DNA of 64,000 nucleotides from Temnopleurus reevesii (lineage: Eukaryota; Echinodermata; Echinoidea; Temnopleuroida; Temnopleuridae). Made by a program: the position numbers and the translations under genes. Below the pieces are notes generated by a model. That model made no database searches. It was not told the DNA's origin and saw only the letters and a list, made by a program, of their open reading frames with translations. The stretch covers positions 23,489 to 87,488 of the forward strand of contig BQKZ01001006.1 of NCBI GenBank assembly GCA_036244855.1. Reading direction: 5' to 3'. Below, piece after piece: positions 1 through 12,900 of the stretch. Each line of letters begins with the position of its first letter. Position 1 is the first letter of the stretch.

Positions 1-723
1 TCCAGTAAAAATAATTCTTGAAGTCCATCGCCACTTAAAACAGAGACTAGATAGCCATCTCGATCTATTTACGTTTTGCCGGTCGTCGGAAGAAATTGGC
101 ATTTTTCGCTAACCAATCAGCGCGAGGTTGGGGTTCAGTTGGGCGGTCTTTGTTTTATGGCTCTGCTTCAAAAATGTGAAGCAACGCAATTAACAAACTT
201 TTTGGTCTGAACGGTTTCTCGGACCCAACATTCTGGCGTTCTATATAAAGATATGATCACGCCATCTACCGGTCGTACTTGTATACCACTGGGGCAGAGC
301 AAATATGAAACCGTTCAGAATCTGAACTACCCAAGAAGCTGCTATGATATCTTTCTTAAAACCATTCACTGAAACAACAAAAATTATTAATTTGTGCAAG
401 TTACTGAATTTTTCCCCCAGATATACCATATGTCCATTATACATTCAATCCAGGGGCAGAATTTCATTACTTTGCATCTCACTTTTTTCACTTCTTTAGT
501 TGTTGGTCTTCTCTTTTCTCAAGCTCATCTGTCAACTGACCCATATTAGCACATTGATTACTGGAATCGGGAAGTCCCTGCTCTACAGGATTTAAAGAAT
601 CGAGTATACAACGGGTTAACAACATAGGTATCAGCCCCTGTGAGCCTTTCACTGAAATCATCACCTTGTATCCCATAAAACCTTTTTCTCCTACATTGCA
701 TTTCTCCGTCTCATTATACATAC
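1..723. other. Intron downstream of exon G7, to window edge
   Basis: No exon of class H or any other class is found. It holds a short decayed G7 fragment at 495-548 and an inverted pair of about 13 bases (tctgaacggtttc near 208, gaaaccgttcaga near 307) that may bound a small fold-back element. Confidence 0.6.
495..548 (-). pseudogene. Decayed copy of the 3' end of exon G7
   Basis: The minus strand reads MGQLTDELEKRED, matching MGQLTDELENYK at the end of G7, about 220 bases downstream of the parent exon. The copy has no donor in the right place and does not extend over the rest of the exon. Confidence 0.7.
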
Positions 724-956
724 CTTGTAATTCTCCAGCTCGTCTGTCAGCTGACCCATATCACCTCCACGTGGAGCTGCGTTGACAACCTTAGCGTCCG
801 TCGCGGTGACCCATTCGATGAGACCACCGACGTTGCTTGTCTTTTCGGCAAGCTTGGAGTTGAGATCAAGATCCTCCTCTCTGTCCGTCAGGGTAGCACG
901 GAGCGCCTCGTAGCGGTGGTTGATCTCAGCTAGCTCGCGCAGGGTCTTGCTGTCGT
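724..956 (-). CDS. Exon G7
   Basis: 233 nt, enters in phase 1, leaves in phase 0. It starts (D)DSKTLRELAEINHRYEAL and ends ELENYK. IEWVTATDAKVV is the helix-A Trp motif. The donor is GTATGT and the acceptor TGCAG. It is the last exon of the gene in this window. Confidence 0.9.
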
Positions 957-3900
957 CTGCATTGAAGGGGGTATAAGATTGGTGGAATTAGAAGGGAGTT
1001 TGGAGAAATTTGGCCTTCTCATTATATGTAATTGTCATTTTCGTTGCACTCATTTGTAAATGAACTATATTTGTTAAATATAAGAAAGGCAAATTCTAAA
1101 TTGATTCTCTTAAATTTTGTCTTTTTCTTTCAAGAGGCATCCTGTTTGAACAATTCCTAAAACAGGAATATAAAATGGCAATAAATATTTTGACAAACCT
1201 GGCCTCAAAAACGGTCTAGAGTGACATTTGATTGACACAACATTTGTCAAGAGAATGGTTGCATTTTAAGGGTTCCGAAAGAAAAAAAATACCAACCTTC
1301 TTGATAGTCGCTGATGTCCGATGTATCGGCTGGTCTTCTCTGCTGCACCATCTCATCTCCCTTCATGGACCCCAGTTGGAGTGACCGGTAGCGCGGCCGT
1401 AGACTGACCGCCGAGTCACCCTCCTTCACAAGACGGTCAAACGTCTGGCCAAACTTGTTGACATCAATGATCTTTGGTTTGTAGGCCATGACATCTGCTT
1501 TGAAAGGCTGTCAATGAATGTAAGAACAAAATACATAGTGGTTCATTTTATTGGTAGAGATGATATATATTCAATGAAGTTCATATTACACCATCATATT
1601 AGACTTTCTCTTTGGTGCACAGTCTGGTATTCCATTTACCCATTATTTGAGGGACTCTTGTGTCTGTCAATTGTCTGACAAAGCAGAGTCCTGGCACACA
1701 AAAATATTAGAGGTAAATTGTGTAATGAAGAATTACACTTATGTCGAATCTGACTACAGAGTTCATATACACTTAATATTTCTACCAAGATATTGAGGAA
1801 AAGAAATTAGCAGATTTATTTTCAAGATTTTGCCAGTGGGTTGTACATTGTACATCCAATTACTTTCTGAATAACTTTTTTATTTTTGTTTTTAGCTTGT
1901 CAGGGATTGCCATTGTGAGAGGCGGTGGCTAAAACAACTCCCTCCCCCGAGGTGAAATCCTGATTACAGTGGAGGCGCCGTAGTGTAGTGGTTCTGACTC
2001 TCGCCTTTCAACAAGAGGGTCGTAGGTTCGAATCCTACCCATGGCGTCAATTTCCTTCAGCAAGAAATTCATCCACATTGTGCTGCACTCAACCCAGGTG
2101 AGGTGAATGGGTACCTGGTAGGAATATTTATTCCTTGAAACGCCAAGTGCGCTAATAAAGTGGCTGCCGGGCTAAAGCCAGGGTAATAATGCTGCAATTG
2201 TAGAGCGCTTAGAGAATTCTAATGAAGAGTTGATAAGAGCTATATAAAAGCCGTGTATTATTATTATTATTATTATAACTACAAAGTTGCTTTGGGGTTT
2301 ACCTTGAGTTGTTCAACCTGTGTCTGAAGTGTCATGGGATCGGTGGATACCGGTTGGAGTTGAGAAAGCTTGCGTTCCATATTATCAAGCCAGTGGTTTA
2401 CATCCTTGTGACTCTGACCGTATTTCTTGGCTGCCTTCTGCTCCTGGTCGATCTGCTTGGACCTGTTGTGCAAAAAGGTATTAAGTGCATTTTTAATGTA
2501 CAATCTCTAGAAATTTGAAAATATTACACGACTGTGAATTGTAGAAGGTAAAAGAGTATGGAATAAAGAGAAGATATATATAGAACCAACCATTTAGCTT
2601 TTAACATAGCATCATGGTAGAAAAAACATTAACTATTGTATAAATGAAGGAAGATAGTTGATCAGCTTCCAGTTTCGTAAAGTCGTTCATAGATCCAAGC
2701 ATGGATCGACCAATGACTGGCAATGCTTTCCTGCATTAAATGATATCTCCTGTCTCTGAATCACACCTAAGAAATGGTCACCAGTCTTTTGTACAGTTGT
2801 GTGAAGATCTGAGAATAGCTTTATGTACCACCACCCTGAGTTGTTTCATCAAGAGATATTTACGCTAATTACTGGTATCCATTCTTGTGCGTAACAATTA
2901 AATTTATTAAGAATATGCAGCACAAGAATTAATAGCAGTCGTTCTTAAAATCTATATCTTGGTAATACTCCTCCCTGGACAATTACTTTATGATAGAAAG
3001 AGGGAATGATTTAATGGGTCATATTGAACCAACCTCTTGGCAAGGACCTCCTCCATTGTCCTCCAGTTATTATCATGGTTAGTGATGACATCAGTGAAAT
3101 AGGAAGTGTTTCCAGCCTTGGGGTCGTGCACGAGGGCATCTCCAAGCTGGTGGACTCGTTTGTGGGATGGGCGCTGGTCTGTCAGCTGTGCTTTGTAGTC
3201 CTGTAAAAATCAGCAAAACAGCAAGATTTATTTCATTCATTTCTTTCTATTTCATATGCACAAGGTACTGTACTGCAAGATTTCAATAAAGTTCATTTAC
3301 GGTATTTTGTAAAGATTTGTATAAGTCTAGTGATTGCATGGTGGCTGAGAAAGGACATATTTTATAAACTCTTTAGTCTTCATGGTTTTTGACGTACATG
3401 CATACATTGACTTGATGCATCTTTTTCACAATCAAGCTGAATTTTATGCATACACGTAATTACACATTAGCGGGTTAATATTCTCCCGTTACGAAAGATC
3501 ACCGTATCAATCTATTGGCATAATATTGAGTGGAAACTTGCTATTTCACGGTTGCCAGTTTAGAGAAAATAAAACCCAACAAACATTTTAGCTTATAAAC
3601 TAATATTAATGCCAATTCTCTACCTTGAGTTGCCTTTCAGCTTCAGGGATCTCCTGTCGGCCAAACTCCCTGTGCTCTAGACGATTGATTGCAGGCAGGA
3701 CAAAGTCTTCCACATGATCTACTTCCTTCTCAAAGTCATTCAGTTTGTCCAGCATGTCACCAAGTGTTTTGCCATGGTTATTGGTTGCCGTGGAAACCTG
3801 GAAAGAAAGAAAATGTAGAATAAGGATCCACATTGGAGTCAAGTCACTGCAAAATCAGAAATCCTTAGCAAATAATTCACCACATGATTTGTTTGAAGAG

Positions 3901-6900
3901 TCAGCATTAAACGCAAATGTCATCATGGTCTAAAATTGTAGAAGATCACTCCAATGAAATGGCAATCAGTTCTATTTCTTGAAATGTTCTTTGTCCAAAG
4001 TTTCTTGTAAGCGTCAATAAGAGAATACAGTAACATATCCCATACTGTGTTCATGTATTCTCTTAATGTTAAATGCAGTTTTACAATGAAGGCACTCCCT
4101 TATATAACATTTAGGTTCTGACCTTTTCATATCTGGTGTTGACATTGTTGAGCTTTGTCTGCAGCACCTTAGCCACCTTTGGCTCACTGTTCTGTATGAG
4201 AGTCTTTGCAGAGCGGTTCACATTCTCAACGGCAGGCTTGTGAGCTGTAATGTCATCTTCCAGAACCTAGGAAACAAAACAAAATAATATTATTTACATG
4301 TATCATTTTCATCATCATTATGAAAACAAACTTTCTGTTTTTGGAATGGTATACACTACAGAATCTCTTTATTGATATAACTATATCAGCATAATCATCA
4401 TCATCATCATCATCATCATCATTATCATCATCATCATCATCATCAACATCATTATTATCATCATCTATTATCATCGTCATCATCATCAACATCGCCACCA
4501 CCATTAATACTATTAACATCATCATCATCATCATTACCATCCCCAATACCATCATCATCATTATCATCATCATCATCATCATCACCCTAATGATCCAGAG
4601 CAGGCTATCTGTGTGCCGGTGTCACCGTACACTTCTCCAGCTTGCGCTGCTCTTTCTCCACCTCATCCACCCGTTTGTCGAGGTTCACCATCATAATCTT
4701 CATCACCATCATCATTATCATTATCATCATCATCATCACCATGATTACCATCACCATCACTACCAAAACCAAAACCATCATTAATGACATCATCATCATC
4801 ATCAAAAGTACCTTCTGTTCCTGAATGTTCTCCACCAGAGGATCTCTCTTCACAGTCAACACCGTACCCTTCTCCATACGATGTACGCCCTTCTCTGCAT
4901 CATCCAGCCATCGTAAAAGTGTATCAAGACTATCCTGTACACCCTGTGACTGTGTGAGGGCGTTCTGCAGCTGTTGGTTGCGCTGGTTGATTTGCGCATC
5001 AAGGTCGTTATAGCGACGTGTCAATGTGTCTGCAAAGAAAGAAATTGTAATATTTATCAGGCTGCTAACCATCACTCGTTAAAAATGAGAAGTACTGTTG
5101 ATTTGATTTGAAGTTGTCTTGAGTCTGATCTATCACTCATTTATTAATGTCAAACACAAGTATAATGAATGATAACATTAATTTTGAATCAAAGAAAATT
5201 AAGTGATACTACAGGTTTCCTATTATTTGAAGGGAACTTAATTCCTTGATTTTTCCTAAATCTTTACCTTGTGGATTCTCAAAATTCTATGAAAATTTTG
5301 TCAACTAGATTCACTCATTTCAACATATTCTGATGCATCCTCGATATCAAAATAAAAGCTCCCATTATTTGAGGAGTACAAATTCCTGGATATTCCCTGA
5401 TTTGAGGGATTCTTTATCAAATTCTCTGATTATTACTGTTTTTCCATCTTTTCCAGGTAGAGTGAGAACCCTATCAAATGTTAGATATTAAAGTTAACTT
5501 TAAATCAAAGGAAATTAAGTGCTACATGTACTTCAGGATTTGAAGAAAACACAATTCCTTGATTTTACTCTGAATAATTGACAAATTTCATGAAATTCAT
5601 GTAATACTAATTCATTAATTTCAATGTATACATCCTCAAGTGCCAAAGGGCTCCTCCCATTTCAGAAACAAATTTCTGGATTTTAGTCTGATTTCAGGGA
5701 CTTTTAATTAATCCCTTGATTAGAACTTGTTTTCCAGCTAGATTGAGAAGCCTTTGACACATCACTTACCGATAGTTTTGTTGATTTCGGGTTGCAGATC
5801 TGGTTTAGAGTCTGCAAGGTTTCTACCAGCCTCCTTTGTCCTCTCAATGTCTTTCAGATGGAATGCCGTCTCATCACGAAGAACCTAAAATAAAACAAGA
5901 TAGTTTATTACATTAGGGTTATTACATAAATTGGCAATGCTTTGATCATTTCAAAACATCGTAACCTCTCATATGATCCAGAATACAGACATGAATTTGA
6001 AAACTTATTACAGTAAATTCCTGTATATGAAGGCTGGATGTACAAAAATTACACACGGAGAGGGGAAAATCCATGAACCTTGTGTGTTCACCCGCTACAT
6101 TTGGGACCTTCCTGAAATAATTCATCATAATTCATATCCGATTTTTCATACAGGTGTATGTAGCTCTAAATCATTGTGGCTTGAGTAATTCATAATTGTA
6201 GTAGTATAGGAGAAAAAAGAAAAGATTGGGTCAGACATACAAAAAGGTTCAATGACTTATGGAATAATGACAGTGAAATGCAATTGATATCATAAAAAAG
6301 AAAGGATACCACATCAAACAATTCAAATATCTCAATTGGGACACTGCAGTACATTGCTAATTTGTTGTAAAGAAGTCTAATGTCTGTTTCTTCTATGAAT
6401 CACTAAAGTCACTAAAGAATCACTAAAGAACTAAAGTCTCTCACCTTCAGTCTATCGATCTGTTTCTGGACGGTCGCCGGATCAGCTCCGATGGCTTCCT
6501 TCTGATGGACCTTCAGGGAACCCTCCGCATCCTGCAACCAGATAGCCAGACTGTCCGCAACATCCTGGAACTTCTGTTGCTTCTCCACTACGTCCCGGAG
6601 CGTACTGGTTGCGTCTGTGGCCGTGGCCTTGAGGCGGTCGTAGCGAGATGAGATCTTGCTGAGCTTGTCGCGTATGATGTTGCTGTCGGGGTTCTCGGAG
6701 AAAGTGCGGTTGAACTGTCGTGGGAGTGCAGCATCGCGGAAGACAGCAAGGTCTTGTCCATAGACCTGATGAATCAAAGAGAAGATTAGAATTTTTTTAT
6801 CAACATGAAAAAAAAATTCTATGATGTGTGTGGATCGATTATAGACATTACATCATCTGACCTATCAAATGAAGTAGGAGATATTTGTAAATGACTTGAA

Positions 6901-9900
6901 ATTTTCCAATTTATCAAAATATACATACAAATATCTGGAGAAGAAGAGTAGAATTGTGCTGATGAGTAAAACAATGATTTTGATGATAAGAACTAGAAGA
7001 TGGGGGGAGAAAAAGATGATGATGATGAGGAGGAGGAGAAGGAGGAAGGGGAAGAAGAGGAGGATGAGAGGATGAAGAGAAGGATGGAGAGGAGAAAGAG
7101 GAGGAAGAAGGGATAGGAAGAAGTGGAGAATGATGATGATGATGATGATGATGATGCTGCTGATGATGATGATGATGACAGAAAATGATGAGGAGAAAGA
7201 ATGGGAAAAGGAATAACGTTGATTGTTACATATGGCCAATATGTTCAAAAGCTTACCTTGGCTGATTCCAAGAACTTCTGGCCGCCCTTGACGACAAACT
7301 TGATGTCCGCCGCATGAGCAATGACATCCTCTGAGAATCCTCTCATGGTGTTGTACTGCTTCCTGATAGCCTCAGGCTCTGTCTGGGTCTGTCTCAAGGT
7401 AGTGTCCAGGGTGCGCTCTGCACCATCCAACCATTCCTCAAAGTCACCCACCTCGTTCTCCAGTAGAGGGAGGTCCTCATTTGCGAAGCGGAGCTGCAAA
7501 GGTGATAACAATTACAAGAAAATTTATGGAAAATCATAAGAGAACGTTCTCGAACTATTCTTGAAAGTCACGAATCTCATTCTCCAATAGAGGAAAGTCT
7601 TTGTTTTCAAACTAAAGTCCTGGAAAACCAATTGAAAAATAACCTGAAATCAGAGTGGACTGCCAAGACTGTGACAAAATCTCACAAATTTCCTCCTTGT
7701 TCCACAACAGAGGAAAGCCCTCACCTGAATTATTTGTTTGAATTTACATTCGTATTCAATGCAAAGTAATGGAAAAATCTTTCACAATGGCCTTAGAAAA
7801 AAAAAGAGTTGCAAAAATATACCACACCTGACTATTCTAACACTTTCGGATCTACCAACCTTCTAGAACATTGACCAGGTGGCAGTGTGTACTGTACCTC
7901 TCAAATGAATGAACTCAAAATTGCTTTTTAAGTCTCTTTTCTCGTAAGAACTGATAGACTATCAGAACTATCAGCTGATAGACATTCACATTCCAATTTT
8001 AAATCTTAAAAATGTTTCAAAATATTAATTGGTCTGCTCTTCATCATACCTTGTTAGTCCTGTTAAGCGACTCTGTAGTAACAGCATCATATCTGTTCCT
8101 CAGATCAGTCTGCTTCTCGCTGAGTTTGGTCTGGTCCTCTGGTCTAAGACTCTGGGTGTGCTGACGGATCAAGGACTGGGTCTCCTGTAAGGCTTGCAGG
8201 ACCGGGGTCTTGTGGTTCTGGATCTCATCATGGATGGCCTAAAAATAGAACAATTATCAAACACAACATTAATCCCAGAGACCATTACACCATCCTGTCT
8301 TTAAAACATTGGAACTAAGTGGATGAGAAATATACATATATGTACATTTATACCTCTTCCTACAAACTCATTAACAATTACATTCAATCATTTTTCTTGG
8401 CTAGAATGTCACAAAAACAACCTTCTGTAATATATTGATTGGAGCATTAATTTATTTATATTATCGGACAAGAAAATATGCCATGATTTCCTTGAAAGAT
8501 GCATGAGGGTAATCTTGAGACAAACACACATTTGCTATGATCCCAATTGAATAGAGAATTAAGATTAAATCAAATTTCATGTCATGAGATTAGGATCTGA
8601 CCAATAAGGCTGCAAAGCATCATTTTGTACAGTTTAGACAAATAAGTTATTTTTGTACCAGCAGCTTCCTCTGTGAAATGTTGATCTTAGCTAAACCCCT
8701 TAATGATTGGAATGAGATCAAATTCAATTTCAAGTGATTAAGAACTGGGTAGTTAGGTTGCCAAATAACTGGCTTTCAACAATTCCTATCCTCGATAATT
8801 CCTCTACAATACCTTGTGATCAAGTTCTTGTTGTGCCAGCGGCTTGGACTCTTCCTTGAAGGGTTGTTCTGAGCCAAGCCTCTTCTCAATGATAGGGATC
8901 CATTCTAGTTCATCATCAAGAGCTTGTATGGTGGCTTGGAGCTGTTCCTCCACAGCAAACTGTAGAAGGAAAGAGGGGAGATTAAAATTGAAAAGGGGAA
9001 ATGGAATTGATATCAAAATTTTTACAGGAACAGGGAGTAGAATTGAAATAGGGATTGGAAGATGTATTGGGATAGGGATTGGAATATGGATCTGGATTAA
9101 ATTAGGGATTGAAATTGAGATTTGGATTTGGATTTGGATTACTTTAGGGATATGGGGTTTAGATTAGGATTATATTAGGAATTGGAATTCGAATTTTGAT
9201 TAGGAATAGATTAGGAATTGGAATCAAGATTTAATTTAAATGAATGTGAAATTATACAACTCATTAAAACTGTAAATGGACATTTAAATTCAAACAAAAT
9301 GATAAAATTGCACTTCACAGCTTCACAGTTGAATTGTGTACATATTTGTTATTTTTTTCTCCATTCTTTTAGTACTCATACGAGGTAAATAAGAACCTAA
9401 ACATACAATGAAATATGAAAGCAGAACACAAACAAATGCATGTAGATTATCTATCTTAACGTCTAATACACTGTATAATCTACAGAGAAGATCCGCTTAT
9501 AACCTAGATTCACACAAGAATTTTGAATGTGATATATAATGACACACCTGTGAAATTATGTAGATTATATATATGTGTTCTTCTCTCGTGGAATGTATTG
9601 TGAAGATAAAGGTTGTCTCAGGTACACCAGCTGATGCAAGGGCAGGTGGGGATAAAATGAAAAAAATCTTCTCACCTGTTCAGACTCCTCGCTCTTAAGC
9701 AGATCCAAAACTTGAGTAGCCTCTTTGAGCCAATCGTTGGACTTAAGCGACGCTTGCTCGTAGGACGCTCTCAGGTTCGATGTCAAACCTTTGAGCTTGT
9801 TCTGCAGGTTAGGGTGGAGACGATCACGGTGATCTCTGAGGAACTGTTCGGCGCTGTGCACAACCTCCAAGATGACTGGACGGTGGTCGGCCACCTCGCT

Positions 9901-12900
9901 GTGGATGGGCTGTTGGGAGAATTGATGGCAGTGGGAACGGGTCAATTTCAATGGAAAGGGAGAGAATGCTGAACAACATGCAGGACACATTGCCCTTGTT
10001 AATCCTTTAGCAACTGAAACCACCCCTCCTATGATCCACAAAACTGTGATACATGAAACCAGTAATAGGATTTTGTTAACAATCTCCAGTTGCTAAGGTT
10101 ACTTGTTCAAAACATGGTTTCGGACCTTACAAATTCAAGAAGCCACTTATATTTGGAGGAAAAATAACTCAAAGAAGATGAAATGGTAAAAATATCTTTT
10201 GAACAGATAGCAAATACACCTCTGTCCAAAATGCATTCTTCCAAGCCTTATGAATATTGTTGCTTGAGTATTGGAAAAATATATGCGACAATGGGAAAGT
10301 AGTTCAAGGTTGAGTCGGTACTATTCAGTATTGACTGTATGTGTATGTGTGTATGTGTAATCAACTCATTCTTCACAGTGTATCTTATGCATGATTATTC
10401 ACAATATTTGCTTTTGTTGCAGCAAAAGTAAGATAAATCTATTCACCCCGATTATTAAAATGAAATTTTTCCTCATTCCAGACTACATTGATGGATTTGT
10501 CTAATCTTCTCATATATAATCACTTGTTAATGTTATTAGACCAAACCGTTGGAAAACCATTTTCTGGTATGGAAAATTATGTTTTAGTCAACATGTGTAT
10601 AATTCAAGAAGAATATAATGGCAAGTGTTAACTTGGGGGCCATTCGGAAAAGACATGGGGCCTGTAACATAAAAGAGATACAATAGATTTTGCAATTAAT
10701 CGTATCTCTATGGTACATGTTTTGCCATAGACTTACGATAAATATTTATCGTAAGTTTAATTGCATCTTTTATGTTACAGGCCCCAGATTGTATAAAGTT
10801 ACATAAAGAGGATAACCTGGATAATTAGTGTTACTAAAATTGCTATAACTAGTATCAAACATCATGGGGATATCTAAAGAGTAATTATCATTATTATTAT
10901 TATTATTATTATTTATGCGGAAATTATATCATGGAGGAGTAGTGCCTAATAAAGGGTACAGTGTGGAGGAGTAGACCCTAATGGAGGGTACAATGTGGAG
11001 GAGTAGGGCCTACTGGAGGGTACAATGTGGAGGAGTAGGGCCTACTGGAGGGTACAATGTGGAGGAGTANNNNNNNNNNNNNNNNNNNNNNNNNNNNNNN
11101 NNNNNNNNNNNNNNNNNNNNNNNNNNNNNNNNNNNNNNNNNNNNNNNNNNNNNNNNNNNNNNNNNNNNNNNNNNNNNNNNNNNNNNNNNNNNNNNNNNNN
11201 NNNNNNNNNNNNNNNNNNNNNNNNNNNNNNNNNNNNNNNNNNNNNNNNNNNNNNNNNNNNNNNNNNNNNNNNNNNNNNNNNNNNNNNNNNNNNNNNNNNN
11301 NNNNNNNNNNNNNNNNNNNNNNNNNNNNNNNNNNNNNNNNNNNNNNNNNNNNNNNNNNNNNNNNNNNNNNNNNNNNNNNNNNNNNNNNNNNNNNNNNNNN
11401 NNNNNNNNNNNNNNNNNNNNNNNNNNNNNNNNNNNNNNNNNNNNNNNNNNNNNNNNNNNNNNNNNNNNNNNNNNNNNNNNNNNNNNNNNNNNNNNNNNNN
11501 NNNNNNNNNNNNNNNNNNNNNNNNNNNNNNNNNNNNNNNNNNNNNNNNNNNNNNNNNNNNNNNNNNNNNNNNNNNNNNNNNNNNNNNNNCTAATGGAGGG
11601 TACAGTGTGGAGGAGTAACCCCTAATGGAAGGTACAATGTTGAGGAGTAGACCCTAATGGAGGGTACAGTGTGGAGGAGTAGACCGTAATGGAGGTTACA
11701 GTGTGGGAGGAGTAGACCCTAATGGAGGGTACATTGTAGAGGGGTAGACCCTTTGCACATGTACATTCAGATATGTAAACATGGACACTTTATTCACAGC
11801 TAAATTGCTGCATTGCTTTCTATTCATATTTGTATTACATAAACACTTCTTACATCCTGCATGTAGCTGCATGTTACACAAAATTATTTCCTTGTATGAC
11901 ATATGGAATGCAAACAGTAAAAATTGTGAAATAGGCGCATGACATTTTATGTGTGTACCTCATTTCTTAATGGAACATATTGCAAAATTCTTTCAATGAA
12001 ATTAAAAGGAAATTATTTTCTTGACTGATATATGAAATGAACACAGTCAAATTTGTAAAATATGAGTTCTATATGCGCATGATTTTTATTCATGTGTGTA
12101 TATCTCAATTGTTATGAAACCTATAGCAGAATTTGTTTGATGAATTGTCAATTAAATGAAAAGGAATTCTATTTTTAAATTGCAACACATTTAAAACTTC
12201 CATCAAACTTAGCATTGTACTGGAGGGACAGGCTAATTTTGTATTCATATTAATATCAAGGTAATATAAAATTAAATGAAACACTAATTTAATTTAAATG
12301 TATAGACTTGGTATAAACCACATGTAGAAACACAAAATCATAGAAGTGAAGGTTGAAACTAATATATAGATTTAAAATAGATGCATGCAAATTAATTTTT
12401 AAGAATTTTGAACAATATCGACACAAAATTGCACATAATAGGTTGAGGTACATCATTATAAATTATCCTCAAATTGGATAACCCATGAGCACATACGATC
12501 ACATTTTCTTTCATTGTTATGATCATTGTTGTAAAGCCTTTTTCCTTTATATTAGATTTCTTATATTTTACACACTTCTAGATTTTCGTAATGTATCTTT
12601 AGAGAATTCAACAATGAAATGCAACTCTTTGCTCATTATAAACAAACTGAAATGAATCAATCATGGTGGCTTTAAAGTTGAAGAAACAAATGAATAGTTT
12701 TAAAAAAATGAATGGGATTCAAATATTGCCCCCTTAAATTGCAAATCACATTTAAAGAATGACTTTGGATGATGTAAATAAAGCAGAGCTATGGATTTCC
12801 TGTTGTTTACGCTAAAATATTGTAAATATTTTAAATCAATCCAGTACACACATTTATCACCAATGCAAACAAATGTTGAATTGTACATAAATGCTTGTGT

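Larger units (their letters stand above)
724..5884 (-). repeat. Unit 7 (U7) of the rod cassette, end outside window
   Basis: Eight exons in view (L7, A7, B7, C7, D7, E7, F7, G7), 474 residues. B and C are separate exons at exactly the residue used in U1. No H-class exon is visible in bases 1-723, so the gene continues left of the window. Confidence 0.85.

Noticed and set aside
1975..2047. tRNA gene
   Set aside because: The boxes are good, but the acceptor side has extra bases and a SINE body with (TTA)n tail follows directly.
10981..11625. Plus-strand frame across the gap
   Set aside because: It is formed by minisatellite units and N; there is no coding evidence.
10931..11755. CRISPR-like regular repeats
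   Set aside because: The units are head-to-tail without unique spacers, and the context is an animal intron. The same holds for the 104-bp array at 59031-59535.
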